Positions 14,438 to 21,832 of a stretch of 21,832 nt of DNA are shown here, piece after piece. Under the pieces are notes generated by a model. It was not told the origin of the DNA, did no database searches, and saw only the letters and a program-made list of their open reading frames with translations. The stretch is from JBDKGV01 sp039798005. GTDB lineage: Bacteria > Fibrobacterota > Fibrobacteria > UBA5070. The stretch lies in the NCBI GenBank assembly GCA_039798005.1, contig JBDKGV010000026.1:1-21832 (forward strand), read 5' to 3'. Numbering within the stretch: position 1 is the first letter of the stretch; every line of letters starts with the position of its first letter. Position numbers and translations under genes: made by a program.

Positions 14438-16585
14438 ATGAACCACGCGCCACCGGACTTGATGAAGGCATCCAGGACCCTCCTTGTCGCAGATGATGAT
14501 CCTGCGGTGCTTGAGTATTACCGGAAGATCTTCGGGACACCCGATCCCGGTGACTCGCTGGATCTGCTGGGTCAGGCGAGCGTTGTGGATGCCGAGTTCG
14601 ATTTGATGCTGTTCTCGGATTCAAGGGAGCTGCTGCGATGGTACGAGGCCGCGGTGGCCAAAGGGTTCAAGGCGCCGGTGTGCGTGCTTGACATCCGCAT
14701 GCCTGGCCTTTCCGGGATCGAAGCGGCTCAATGGATCCGCAAGATCGATGTCGACATCGAGATCATTCTCTGCTCGGCCTTCTCTGATGTGGGAATCTCC
14801 CAGATCCGATCCGGTCTGAAGGACGGATTCTTCTATGTGAGAAAGCCCTTTGCCAAGGAGGAGTTCTACCTCCTGGTCCAGTCCTTGACGATCAATTGGC
14901 GGCGCAAGCTCGACTTGGAAGCCAAGGAGGAGGCCTTGGCCCGGGCCAATCGCCAATTGCTCGAGTCGCGGGAACGCGCGGAGGCCATGGTGAAGGTGGC
15001 GCAGCAGGCAAACCATGCCAAATCCGAATTCCTGGCCAACATGAGCCATGAGATCCGGACCCCGATGAACGGGGTCATCGGCATGACCCGCTTGTTGCTG
15101 GACACTCCGCTTGCACCCAACCAGCGGCAATACGGGGAGTTGATCCAGCAGTGCGGCCAATCCTTGCTCGATCTGATCAACGACATCCTGGATTTCTCGA
15201 AGATCGAAGCCCAGCGGATGGAACTGGAAAGCCTCGATTTCGATCTGCGTGGATTGCTCGAGGATCTGATGGATCTGCTGGCGATGCGTGCCCAAGACAA
15301 GGGCTTGGAGTTCACCTGCATCGTCGATCCTGAAGTTCCATCCTTGGTCAGAGGCGATCCGGGTCGGATCCGGCAGGTCTTGACCAACTTGGTCGGCAAT
15401 TCGATCAAGTTCACCAAGGAGGGTGAGATCGTCGTCCGCGTCGTCATGATCACTCGGGCTGACGGGATCGCCTACCTTTCGTTCCGGGTGAGCGATACCG
15501 GAATCGGCATCCCCAAGCAGGCAAGGCTGCGGCTGTTCCAGCCCTTTACCCAAGCCGATTCAACCACGACGCGCGTGTACGGAGGCACGGGACTGGGACT
15601 GTCCATCTGCAAGCGGCTGGTGGAGATGATGGGAGGTGAGATCAGCGTGGAGAGCGTGGAGGGGAAGGGTTCCGACTTCTACTTCACCCTGCGGTTGCGC
15701 GAGCAGGACGAGGAAAGCGTCTTTCCCTTTCCCGAGGACCCGCCACTGCTTGGCCGGCGCATTCTGGTCGCCGAAGCCTCGGAAGCCAACCGGACCGTCC
15801 TGCGTCAGCGCCTGGAGTTCCTTGGCTGCAAGGTGGAGGAGGCGCTCACGGGTGATGCCGTGCACGCCCGGCTGGCGCGGGAAGACCTGCCAACCATCGA
15901 CGCGGTGATCCTGGACAGTCATCTGCCCGGACCGGATCATCTGGAGCTGGGTGGGGAATTGAAGACCTTGTATCCATCGCTGAAGCTTGCCTTGATGACT
16001 CCCATTGGGCGGAACCGGGTCGTGACGGAGCTTGAAACCGCCGGGTTTGACGCATGGCTGACCAAGCCGATCCGTCGATCCATGCTCCTTGATGCGTTGG
16101 AAACGGCGTTTCAAGAGGGGGCTCATCAGGCCGAGCTGCGACTGATCACCCGTGGTTCGATGCAGGAGTCGCGCAACTGCCAGTTCCGGATCCTGGTGGC
16201 GGAGGACAATCCCGTGAACCAGCTCCTGATGTCGGAACTGCTCAAGAGTTTCGGGTACCGGATGGAAATCGTGGCGAACGGACGGGAAGCCCTGGACGCC
16301 TTGCGGCTGGGCGACTACGACCTGGTGTTCATGGATTGCCAGATGCCGGAGATGGATGGATTTCTGGCGACGGCCCTGTTGCGCGATCCCGCGTCGAAGG
16401 TCCGCAACCACGGGATCCCGGTGATCGCACTCACGGCCAATGCCTTCAAGGAGGATCGGGAACGATGCCTTGCCGTGGGAATGGACGATCACCTGGCAAA
16501 GCCCGTTCAGCCTGAGGAACTCCTTGCGGCCATGGACAAGTGGTTGCCAAGAAATGGCAGCCGCTCGGATTCGGGTCTTGAATGA
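14438..16585 (+). CDS. Soluble hybrid sensor histidine kinase, REC-HisKA-HATPase-REC-REC
   Basis: A 715-aa cytosolic phosphorelay protein without membrane segments. REC1 spans 13-150 (acidic DDD at 19-21, phospho-acceptor D85 in VCVLDIRMPG, K136). A coiled linker at 155-195 leads to HisKA with H204 in NMSHEIRTPMNG. The ATPase domain has the N-box LTNLVGNSIKFT at 315-326, G1 DTGIGIP from 353 and G2 GGTGLGLSI at 382-390. REC2 (about 441-560) is degenerate: the acidic pair reads EAS, but D493 and K543 remain. REC3 (584-704) is canonical with E589/D590, D633 in FMDCQMPEMDG and K688. No Hpt domain is present, so a separate phosphotransfer protein is expected. The input is probably phosphorylation of REC1 by another kinase. 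Start could be 14438 or the ATG at 14462. No partner regulator is adjacent. The stop lies 3 bp from that of convergent alr. Confidence 0.93.
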   Translation: MNHAPPDLMKASRTLLVADDDPAVLEYYRKIFGTPDPGDSLDLLGQASVVDAEFDLMLFSDSRELLRWYEAAVAKGFKAPVCVLDIRMPGLSGIEAAQWIRKIDVDIEIILCSAFSDVGISQIRSGLKDGFFYVRKPFAKEEFYLLVQSLTINWRRKLDLEAKEEALARANRQLLESRERAEAMVKVAQQANHAKSEFLANMSHEIRTPMNGVIGMTRLLLDTPLAPNQRQYGELIQQCGQSLLDLINDILDFSKIEAQRMELESLDFDLRGLLEDLMDLLAMRAQDKGLEFTCIVDPEVPSLVRGDPGRIRQVLTNLVGNSIKFTKEGEIVVRVVMITRADGIAYLSFRVSDTGIGIPKQARLRLFQPFTQADSTTTRVYGGTGLGLSICKRLVEMMGGEISVESVEGKGSDFYFTLRLREQDEESVFPFPEDPPLLGRRILVAEASEANRTVLRQRLEFLGCKVEEALTGDAVHARLAREDLPTIDAVILDSHLPGPDHLELGGELKTLYPSLKLALMTPIGRNRVVTELETAGFDAWLTKPIRRSMLLDALETAFQEGAHQAELRLITRGSMQESRNCQFRILVAEDNPVNQLLMSELLKSFGYRMEIVANGREALDALRLGDYDLVFMDCQMPEMDGFLATALLRDPASKVRNHGIPVIALTANAFKEDRERCLAVGMDDHLAKPVQPEELLAAMDKWLPRNGSRSDSGLE

Positions 16586-16588
16586 AGG

Positions 16589-17737
16589 TCAGGGCCGCGT
16601 GATCTCGGGGAACTCGCAGGTTCCGTCGCGGTAAAGGCGCGGCAGGCGGCGTCCCAGGGCGCAGATCAGTTCATACGAGATGGTGCCGGTCCGCGCAGCG
16701 ACGGCATCCACCGAAAGGGTCGGGTGCGTCGCTGCGTCGATGACGGTCACGGCATCGCCCAAGGTGATTTCGGCGACATCGGTCACATCGGCCATGCACA
16801 GGTCCATGCACACCCGACCCACTTGAGGCGCGAGGTGGCCACGAATGCTGAAGACGGCATTTTTCTGCAGGCGTGAGAAGCCGTCCCCGTACCCGATGGG
16901 GATGGTGGCGATCAGGCTGCGGCGCGGCGCGGTCCAGAGTCCGCCATAGGAGACCTCCTCACCGGCTTCGATCCACTGCAGATGACGCACGGCCGCGACC
17001 AGGCGCAGGGCGGGGCGCAGATCCAACGCGGGAAGGAGGGCATGGGCCGGATGGTAGCCGTAACACGCAAGGCCTGGCCGCACCATGTCAAGGTGCGCCT
17101 CGGGATGGAGCAGGGTTCCGGCGGAATTGGCGGCGTGGGCGATGGGGGGGCGCGTGTTGCGCACGGCAAGCAGGTCGAGGATCTCCTGGAAACGGCGATC
17201 CTGCTCGATGGTGTGCGGGACGGGTTCGTCCGCGCGGGCGAAGTGGGTGAAGATCCCTTCCCAACGGATGCCCGGCAACGAGAGGGCGGCCAGGATCTCT
17301 GCTCTTTGGCGTTCCCAGTGGAAGCCGATCCGCGACATGCCGGTGTCGACCTTCAGGTGAGCGGACAATTTTTGTCCACGCCGCAGGGACTCGCTGGACA
17401 GGGCCTGGGCCGCATCCAAGGCGGCGATGGTCGGTCGCAGGTCGAAGTCGAAGTAGGTGTCGCTGTCCTGCGGGTGGAAGGCTTCCAAGACGTGGATCAC
17501 GCCTTGGATGCCGGATTCCCTCAAGGTGACAGCTTCGGCGGGGCGCGCGACGCCAAGGCGATCGGCGCCATTGGCCAGCGCGAACGCCCCGACGACGGGA
17601 CTTCCGTGACCGTAGGCATCGGCCTTGACGGGAATGAGGATTTGCGTCCGCGCCGGGATCAGGGAACGGATCAAGCCAAGGTTGTGACGGATCGCTCCGA
17701 GGTCGATCTCAAGGCGCGGCGCGTGGGAAGGGATCAT
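16589..17737 (-). CDS. alr: Alanine racemase
   Basis: Alr interconverts L- and D-alanine with PLP and supplies D-Ala for peptidoglycan. The 382-aa product has the PLP lysine K38 in PVKADAYGHG at 36-45, R135 in VDTGMSRIGFH, HAANSAG at 201-207, MVRPGLACYG at 218-227, and the second catalytic base Y264 in EEVSYGGLW from the partner subunit, followed by IPIGYGDGFSR and GRVCMDLCMADVTD. Length and order are standard. The ATG overlaps the stop of the upstream 71-aa gene as ATGA, tying it to asd. The gene ends 3 bp before the kinase stop on the other strand, with no terminator between. Confidence 0.96.
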   Translation of the reverse strand: MIPSHAPRLEIDLGAIRHNLGLIRSLIPARTQILIPVKADAYGHGSPVVGAFALANGADRLGVARPAEAVTLRESGIQGVIHVLEAFHPQDSDTYFDFDLRPTIAALDAAQALSSESLRRGQKLSAHLKVDTGMSRIGFHWERQRAEILAALSLPGIRWEGIFTHFARADEPVPHTIEQDRRFQEILDLLAVRNTRPPIAHAANSAGTLLHPEAHLDMVRPGLACYGYHPAHALLPALDLRPALRLVAAVRHLQWIEAGEEVSYGGLWTAPRRSLIATIPIGYGDGFSRLQKNAVFSIRGHLAPQVGRVCMDLCMADVTDVAEITLGDAVTVIDAATHPTLSVDAVAARTGTISYELICALGRRLPRLYRDGTCEFPEITRP

Positions 17738-17949
17738 TCCTCGTCGTCCTCATCCTCGTCAGGCTTTTCCGCGCGCTGGGGACGCCCTGGATAGTCGTAG
17801 CTGACCTCGCGCCAAGAATCCACCAGCCGCTGCTCGGTGGATTCCACAAGGCGGCGCAGGCGTTCCTCGAGGGAGGTCACCTGGAAGTACAACAGGAGCA
17901 GATAGGCTCCTGAGGCCAGGATCACACCGACAAGGACCGTCTCGGCCAT
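17734..17949 (-). CDS. Small single-span membrane protein with coiled segment and acidic tail, unknown function
   Basis: A 71-aa product. Residues 4-22 form one hydrophobic helix (VLVGVILASGAYLLLLY), residues 25-48 are a charged amphipathic stretch (SLEERLRRLVESTEQRLVDSW) and the last residues are a run of Asp and Glu. I recognise no family. It begins one base after the asd stop and its own stop overlaps the alr ATG, so it is a real, cotranslated gene. By position it could act at the inner membrane in cell-envelope assembly, but nothing in the sequence shows a function. Confidence 0.75.
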   Translation of the reverse strand: MAETVLVGVILASGAYLLLLYFQVTSLEERLRRLVESTEQRLVDSWREVSYDYPGRPQRAEKPDEDEDDEE

Positions 17950-17950
17950 C

Positions 17951-18982
17951 TCAGGCGAACAGCTTTTCGGCGATCTGAATGGCGTTCAAGGCCGCACCCT
18001 TGCGGATCTGGTCCCCGACGACCCAGATGTCGAAGGTGTTGTCGCGGGAGAGGTCCTGACGCACGCGCCCGACCAGGACCGGGTCGCGACCCGAGGCGTC
18101 CAAGGGCATGGGCCAGCGGTTGTTGGCCGGGTCTTCCATGATCTCCACGCCTTCGGCCTCGCGCAGGATGGCGTAGATCTCCTCCACGGAGGTCGGACGA
18201 TCGAACTCGATGTTCAGGGCCTCGGAGTGGGCACGCAACACCGGGACCCGTACGCAGGTCGCATTGACCTTGAGGCTTGCGTCTCCCGTGATCTTGGCGG
18301 TCTCGGCCACCATCTTCCATTCTTCCTCACAGTAGCCGACCGGTGCCTTGACCTTGGCGTTGGCCTCCGACCCGTCGTTGTACGGGGCGTTGTGCGGGAA
18401 CAGGTTGAAGGCGTAAGGGAACGGGATCACGGTGCGTTCGTAGGCCTCGCCCTTGACCACCGCGACGGACTCCTCGCGCAGCTCTTCCATGGCGCGGGCA
18501 CCGGCGCCCGAGGCTGCCTGGTAGGTCGTGGCCTGCACGCGCTTCACGCCGATCTTGCGATGCAGGGGGAACAGCGGCAGCAGCATGATGATGGTCGAGC
18601 AGTTGGGATTGGCGATGATTCCCTTGTGCAGGAAGATCGCCTCGGGGTTGACTTCGGGGACCACCAAGGGGACGCCTTCGGTCATGCGGAACTTGGAGGT
18701 GTTGTCCACGACCACGGCACCGGCCTTGACGGCGCTGGGGGCGAACTCGGCCGAGATGGATCCTCCGGCGGAGGCCAGTACGAGGTCGATGCCCTCGAAG
18801 GAGTCGTGGGTCAATTCCTGGACGGTGATCGTCTCGCCCTTGAAGGTCAGTGTGGTTCCGGCGGAACGCTTGGAGGCCAACAGGCGCAGTTCCTTGACGG
18901 GAAAGTTGCGCTCGGCAAGCAGGTCGAGAAGTTCAGTGCCAACGGCGCCCGTGGCACCCATGATCGCAATGCGAACCGACAT
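17951..18982 (-). CDS. asd: Aspartate-semialdehyde dehydrogenase
   Basis: Asd reduces aspartyl phosphate to aspartate semialdehyde with NADPH, feeding lysine/diaminopimelate, threonine and methionine. The 343-aa product has the nucleotide-binding loop GATGAVGTELL at 9-19, SAGGSIS at 71-77, VVDNTSKFRM at 91-100, the nucleophile C128 in NPNCSTI, TTYQAASGAG at 152-161 and H252 in RVPVLRAHSEA, which is the general base. GGAG precedes the ATG at 10 nt. It leads the asd, membrane protein, alr unit, which couples two peptidoglycan precursor steps. The 133 bp upstream (18983-19115) show no clear promoter or terminator. Confidence 0.97.
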   Translation of the reverse strand: MSVRIAIMGATGAVGTELLDLLAERNFPVKELRLLASKRSAGTTLTFKGETITVQELTHDSFEGIDLVLASAGGSISAEFAPSAVKAGAVVVDNTSKFRMTEGVPLVVPEVNPEAIFLHKGIIANPNCSTIIMLLPLFPLHRKIGVKRVQATTYQAASGAGARAMEELREESVAVVKGEAYERTVIPFPYAFNLFPHNAPYNDGSEANAKVKAPVGYCEEEWKMVAETAKITGDASLKVNATCVRVPVLRAHSEALNIEFDRPTSVEEIYAILREAEGVEIMEDPANNRWPMPLDASGRDPVLVGRVRQDLSRDNTFDIWVVGDQIRKGAALNAIQIAEKLFA

Positions 18983-19115
18983 GGTTTCAGATCTCCAGTG
19001 GAAAGCTCGAAAGGTTTGAGCCCCAAAGATACCTCATCGGCCGCTCCTGCCTGGTCAGGAAAGTTCGGCTTGGCGGTTTCCTGTGCCTCGGTCGAGTCGC
19101 TCCCGCGCGCAGTGC

Positions 19116-20660
19116 TCAGGCCCGGGCCCACGCCTTGGGCGCCGTCAACAGGAGGGGAAGGCTGGCAAGACCCAGGATCAACGGCAACAGAGCCGCCAAC
19201 GGCTCAAGGCCTTGCGGGAGCACATGGGGCAGGATCACGAATCCCATTCCCAGGAAGAACGAGCCCAGTACGCTCATCTGGGCCGCACTGCGGACCGTGG
19301 GGGCGCTTGCGGCGACCCGGGCGGCAAAGGCGGTGCAGGCAAGGGTGGCCCCCGTCAGTTGCAGGACCCACAAGGACAGATCCTGTCGGGCAAGCGTGGT
19401 GGCGAGGGCGAGGAAGGCAAGTCCCGGCAGGAAGCCGGCAAGCCAAGCAAGGGCCGCCTTGCCAAGCAGGATCGCACCCAGGGGCGCTTGGGTCGCGCGC
19501 AGGGTCTCCAGACCCGATCGCTCGCGTTCGCCGGCGATGCTGTCGGCGCACAATGAGGCGCACAGGCTTACCGGAAGCAGGCACATCGAGGAAAAATCAG
19601 GGGTCTTGGCCATGTGCTGGACCGTGATCAAAAGACTTTGCATGACGGCAAACGGCAGGAAGAAGCGCATTTCCCTGCGCAGGTTTCCCGCTTCCCAAAG
19701 GAAGGTCGCCCGGAACGCCTTGGCGGTCGATGTGGACGGCGGGGCGGGGGAATGGCGGAGCTCGCGGGCTGCCGGCTCGAGAGGCGGGGCCTTCAGCGAG
19801 TCCTGGTAGCTCTCGAAAAGGCTTTGCCTGTCCGGGCCGAAGCTTTGCACGGCAAGGCCCGCATCCATCAGGGTGCGCAGGATCGTGGACGGCGGGAGCG
19901 GGGAGTGCAAGCGGACTTCGATTCCTTCCCCTTGGATGCGGACGTCCGGGCCCAAGGCGGAGGCGATCGATCCGGTCGGACAAAAATTGTCAAATCGTAC
20001 GGTTTGGCTGGCCGGGAAGGCGCCGGAGAACTCGCAGGCCTTTCCGATCCAGCGCATGCTCCCTTGCGAGAGCACCGCGATGGTCGAAGCCTCCCCGATG
20101 GCCTCCTCGAGGTCGTGCGTGGCCCAGAGGAGCGTGCCACCCCTGTCATTCCATGCCCGCAAGCGCCGGTGCAGATCGTGGCGGGCCTGCGGATCGAGGT
20201 TGGCCGCCGGTTCGTCCAGGAGGAGGATGTCGGGCCGATGGACGAGGCTTCTTGCGATCTGCAGCCGTTGGCGTTGGCCCAGGCTCAAGGTCCGGCAGGC
20301 CGTGTCGGGCAGTTCCCATTCCTCGAGAAGTTCGCGGGCTCGCCGTGGCGCGTCCTCGACCCCCTGAAGCCTGCCATGGAGGGTGAGGTATTCCAAGCTC
20401 GTGCTTTGCCGGGCGATGCCGGGATGTTCGAGCATGGCTCCGACCGAAATGCCGTCGAGCGAAACCGTTCCGGCCTCAAGGGGACACAGTCCCAAGCTTG
20501 CCCGCAAAAGGGTCGTCTTGCCGGCGCCGTTGGGCCCGAGAAGCGCCGTGCGTTCGCCCGGCGCAAGTTCCAAGGAGCAACGGGAAAGTGCCGTGGTGTT
20601 GCCAAGCCGCACCGTGACGCGATCGAGGCAAAGGACGGGATTTCGTGGGCGCTTGGTCAC
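19116..20660 (-). CDS. ABC-2 type exporter with ATPase and permease fused in one chain (NBD-TMD order)
   Basis: A 514-aa half-transporter. The N-terminal ATPase has Walker A GPNGAGKTT at 42-50, a Q-loop region reading GAMLEHPGI (Glu in place of Gln, as in some drug and bacteriocin exporters), signature LSLGQ at 125-129, Walker B ILLLDEP at 145-151 and the H-loop H182. After a linker (about 215-315) come six predicted membrane helices near 333-350, 358-375, 398-424, 430-453, 462-481 and 488-507, with the ABC-2 hallmark AGERERSGLETLRATQAPLGAILLGK between the second and third. It should dimerise. The start is the GTG at 20660, overlapping the OstA-like stop as GTGA. The frame is open to 20975, but that part lies inside the OstA-like gene. 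The cargo is unknown. Confidence 0.88.
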   Translation of the reverse strand: MTKRPRNPVLCLDRVTVRLGNTTALSRCSLELAPGERTALLGPNGAGKTTLLRASLGLCPLEAGTVSLDGISVGAMLEHPGIARQSTSLEYLTLHGRLQGVEDAPRRARELLEEWELPDTACRTLSLGQRQRLQIARSLVHRPDILLLDEPAANLDPQARHDLHRRLRAWNDRGGTLLWATHDLEEAIGEASTIAVLSQGSMRWIGKACEFSGAFPASQTVRFDNFCPTGSIASALGPDVRIQGEGIEVRLHSPLPPSTILRTLMDAGLAVQSFGPDRQSLFESYQDSLKAPPLEPAARELRHSPAPPSTSTAKAFRATFLWEAGNLRREMRFFLPFAVMQSLLITVQHMAKTPDFSSMCLLPVSLCASLCADSIAGERERSGLETLRATQAPLGAILLGKAALAWLAGFLPGLAFLALATTLARQDLSLWVLQLTGATLACTAFAARVAASAPTVRSAAQMSVLGSFFLGMGFVILPHVLPQGLEPLAALLPLILGLASLPLLLTAPKAWARA

Positions 20661-21832
20661 TTCGGCTTGGTTTGCAAGACCTTCGGGGCGGCAGGAATGG
20701 AGTCGGACTTGGCCCTCGCCTTGGCTTCCCCGAAGTAGGTTCCGCGAGCGGCTCCGGAAATCTTTACGCGCCGGATCCGACCCTTGTTGAAGCTGATGCG
20801 CAGGAGGTCGCCCCGCGCCTCGTTCCGTCCCTTGTAGGTTCCGTTCTCGAGGTGGTGATAGATGCTCTTGGCCGTGCCCTTCACACGGGCGCTGGTGAGC
20901 TTCTTGCCCTCGAAGGCGAAGCCGATGGAGTCCCCTTCGACCTCGTCCTTGTGCGCGCTGTCGTTGGAACGCCAAGAATACCCTTTGGCCTTGGGCCAGA
21001 CCGACACGTTGCGAAACGCACCGTTGACCATGTTCGCGACCAGGGTGTCGGCGGACAGCATCCCGATTTGGGAAACGCCCGAGGAATCGGTTTCGCCGCG
21101 GAATCGTCCGATGGCCTTGCGCCAGGCGCGAACCTGCCGCACCTTCTTGCCGTCGAAGGAGAATCGCAGCGAGTCGCCCTCCAGCTCGTCGTGCTTCAAG
21201 GAGTCGCGTCCCTTCCAGGACAGGCCCTTGGCGCCTTTCCAGACCGAGACATCTTCAAGGGTGTCGCCATGGATTCGAGCCAGCAAAGTGTCGCCGCTCA
21301 AGCGCCCCGACTGGACCACCCCTTGGGAATCGGGATCGCTTGCGAAGGTTCCGACGGCCTTGGCCAGCACCTTGATCTCGCGGATCTTCTGCTGTTTCAG
21401 ATCGACCACCAGGCGCATCTCCTCGCCGGTGAGCACGCGGGTCCCCATGGTCGCCGAAGGGTTCCCCTGCAAGGTGAGGAGGTGGTTGATCTCATCCAGG
21501 CGCGCTCGGCTTGCGCGGGCCGTGACCGCACCTTTGCGCAACACCACGTTTCCCATGGCGTGGGCGATGCGCTCGCGTTCGTACCAGAGGAGATGGTTGG
21601 CCCTGACTTCCATGGTGTCGGTCGGGTCGAGCTTGCGGAAGACCGGATTGCCCATGGCCTCGGCCATGCGATCCGGGCGTGAGTAGTGCACGTCGCGGGC
21701 GGTCAGGGTGACCTTGCCGGTGGAATCGGTGAGCGTGGCGTTGCCGGTGGCCCATGCCGAACCGCTGGTGCGTTCGTACCGCCCGTCGGAGGAACGGATG
21801 GTTCCCGATGGATGATCGACTTGGAACCCGCC
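20657..21832 (-). CDS. OstA/LptA-like periplasmic repeat protein, 5' end outside the window
   Basis: 391 C-terminal residues are visible, open at the right edge. The first part (about 18-130) reads like OstA/LptA beta-jellyroll: ERTSGSAWATGNATL, KVTLTARDVHY, AEAMGNPVFRK, MEVRANHLLWY, AHAMGNVVLRK. From 136 six units recur every 39-44 residues, starting at 136, 180, 219, 261, 300 and 341, with the pattern GDSLxxxFxxGKxRxVxVxxxAxGxY. The last two units (KSIYHH, GTYFG) resemble the C-terminal part of OstA-like proteins of Bacteroidota and relatives. The tail is basic. LptA proteins bridge the periplasm for lipopolysaccharide, and this protein plausibly does similar work for an outer-membrane lipid. 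A signal peptide must lie outside the window. It overlaps the ABC gene by 4 nt, so the two are coupled. Confidence 0.82.
   Translation of the reverse strand, partial: GGFQVDHPSGTIRSSDGRYERTSGSAWATGNATLTDSTGKVTLTARDVHYSRPDRMAEAMGNPVFRKLDPTDTMEVRANHLLWYERERIAHAMGNVVLRKGAVTARASRARLDEINHLLTLQGNPSATMGTRVLTGEEMRLVVDLKQQKIREIKVLAKAVGTFASDPDSQGVVQSGRLSGDTLLARIHGDTLEDVSVWKGAKGLSWKGRDSLKHDELEGDSLRFSFDGKKVRQVRAWRKAIGRFRGETDSSGVSQIGMLSADTLVANMVNGAFRNVSVWPKAKGYSWRSNDSAHKDEVEGDSIGFAFEGKKLTSARVKGTAKSIYHHLENGTYKGRNEARGDLLRISFNKGRIRRVKISGAARGTYFGEAKARAKSDSIPAAPKVLQTKPK

Noticed and set aside
12037..14441. Long plus-strand open frames opposite the two PLP-enzyme genes
   Set aside because: They are shadows of minus-strand genes with complete PLP-enzyme motifs and a TGATG junction.
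13170..14624. A longer start for the first PLP enzyme
   Set aside because: The extra 94 residues overlap the divergent kinase gene and its promoter and are not part of the family.
19116..20975. A longer start for the ABC exporter
   Set aside because: The extra part is a shadow of the OstA-like gene. The GTG at 20660 overlaps its stop codon and begins right before the ATPase domain.
21691..21691. The GTG at 21691 as the start of the OstA-like gene
   Set aside because: The frame continues upstream to the window edge with jellyroll-like sequence (SGSAWATGNATL, KVTLTARD), so the gene begins outside the window.
1..21832. CRISPR array, prophage, transposon, toxin-antitoxin or restriction genes
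   Set aside because: No regularly spaced direct repeats, recombinase, transposase, nuclease or paired small toxin-like frames were seen. The gene content is core-type.

Overview
This is a high-GC bacterial chromosomal segment that is almost fully coding. It has 17 well-supported protein genes, all on the minus strand except two (a secreted glycoside hydrolase and a hybrid histidine kinase). I see no rRNA, tRNA, CRISPR array, insertion sequence, integrase or phage gene. The right end carries an OstA/LptA-type periplasmic repeat protein, which implies a Gram-negative envelope. Its repeat style resembles the OstA-like proteins of Bacteroidota and related FCB phyla, and the sigma factor lacks region 1.1. 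Together with a plant-polysaccharide-type glycosidase this would fit an FCB lineage such as an environmental Fibrobacterota, but that assignment is an inference and is weak. FliW-CsrA suggests a flagellated ancestor or a flagellated organism.

Layout from left to right. The left edge holds the start of nadC (minus). Upstream of it, a strong intrinsic terminator ends a single-gene sigma-70 unit. That gene is preceded by a 464-bp AT-rich regulatory stretch with two perfect inverted repeats and a plausible promoter. Next come corC-like and ybeY (minus, ATGA overlap), with a candidate 26-codon membrane miniprotein after corC. Divergent from ybeY is a 973-aa exported clan GH-A glycoside hydrolase (plus) with a discoidin-like domain placed inside its N-terminal catalytic region and a CBM11/CIA30-like C-terminus. 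A 162-bp convergent gap full of GC palindromes separates it from a four-gene minus-strand unit linked entirely by 4-nt overlaps: DUF1015, LPG-synthase-type membrane protein, prfA and prmC. Upstream is fliW-csrA with its own near-consensus promoter and intrinsic terminator, and before that a tandem pair of Cys/Met-metabolism PLP enzymes.

A plus-strand cytosolic hybrid kinase (REC-HisKA-HATPase-REC-REC) diverges from the PLP enzymes and converges with alr, with only 3 bp between the stop codons. The unit asd, a small membrane protein and alr supplies two peptidoglycan precursors: the diaminopimelate branch through aspartate semialdehyde, and D-alanine. At the right edge the OstA-like repeat protein (5' end outside the window) overlaps by 4 nt a fused ATPase-permease ABC-2 exporter.

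Functionally the window mixes core housekeeping (translation termination, 16S rRNA maturation, NAD, methionine, cell wall) with global regulators (group 2-like sigma factor, CsrA/FliW, hybrid kinase) and envelope biogenesis. The least explained items are the OstA repeat protein with its ABC partner, the 71-aa protein between asd and alr, the DUF1015/flippase-like pair coupled to prfA-prmC, the domain order of the glycosidase, and the structured leader regions of the sigma and DUF1015 genes.
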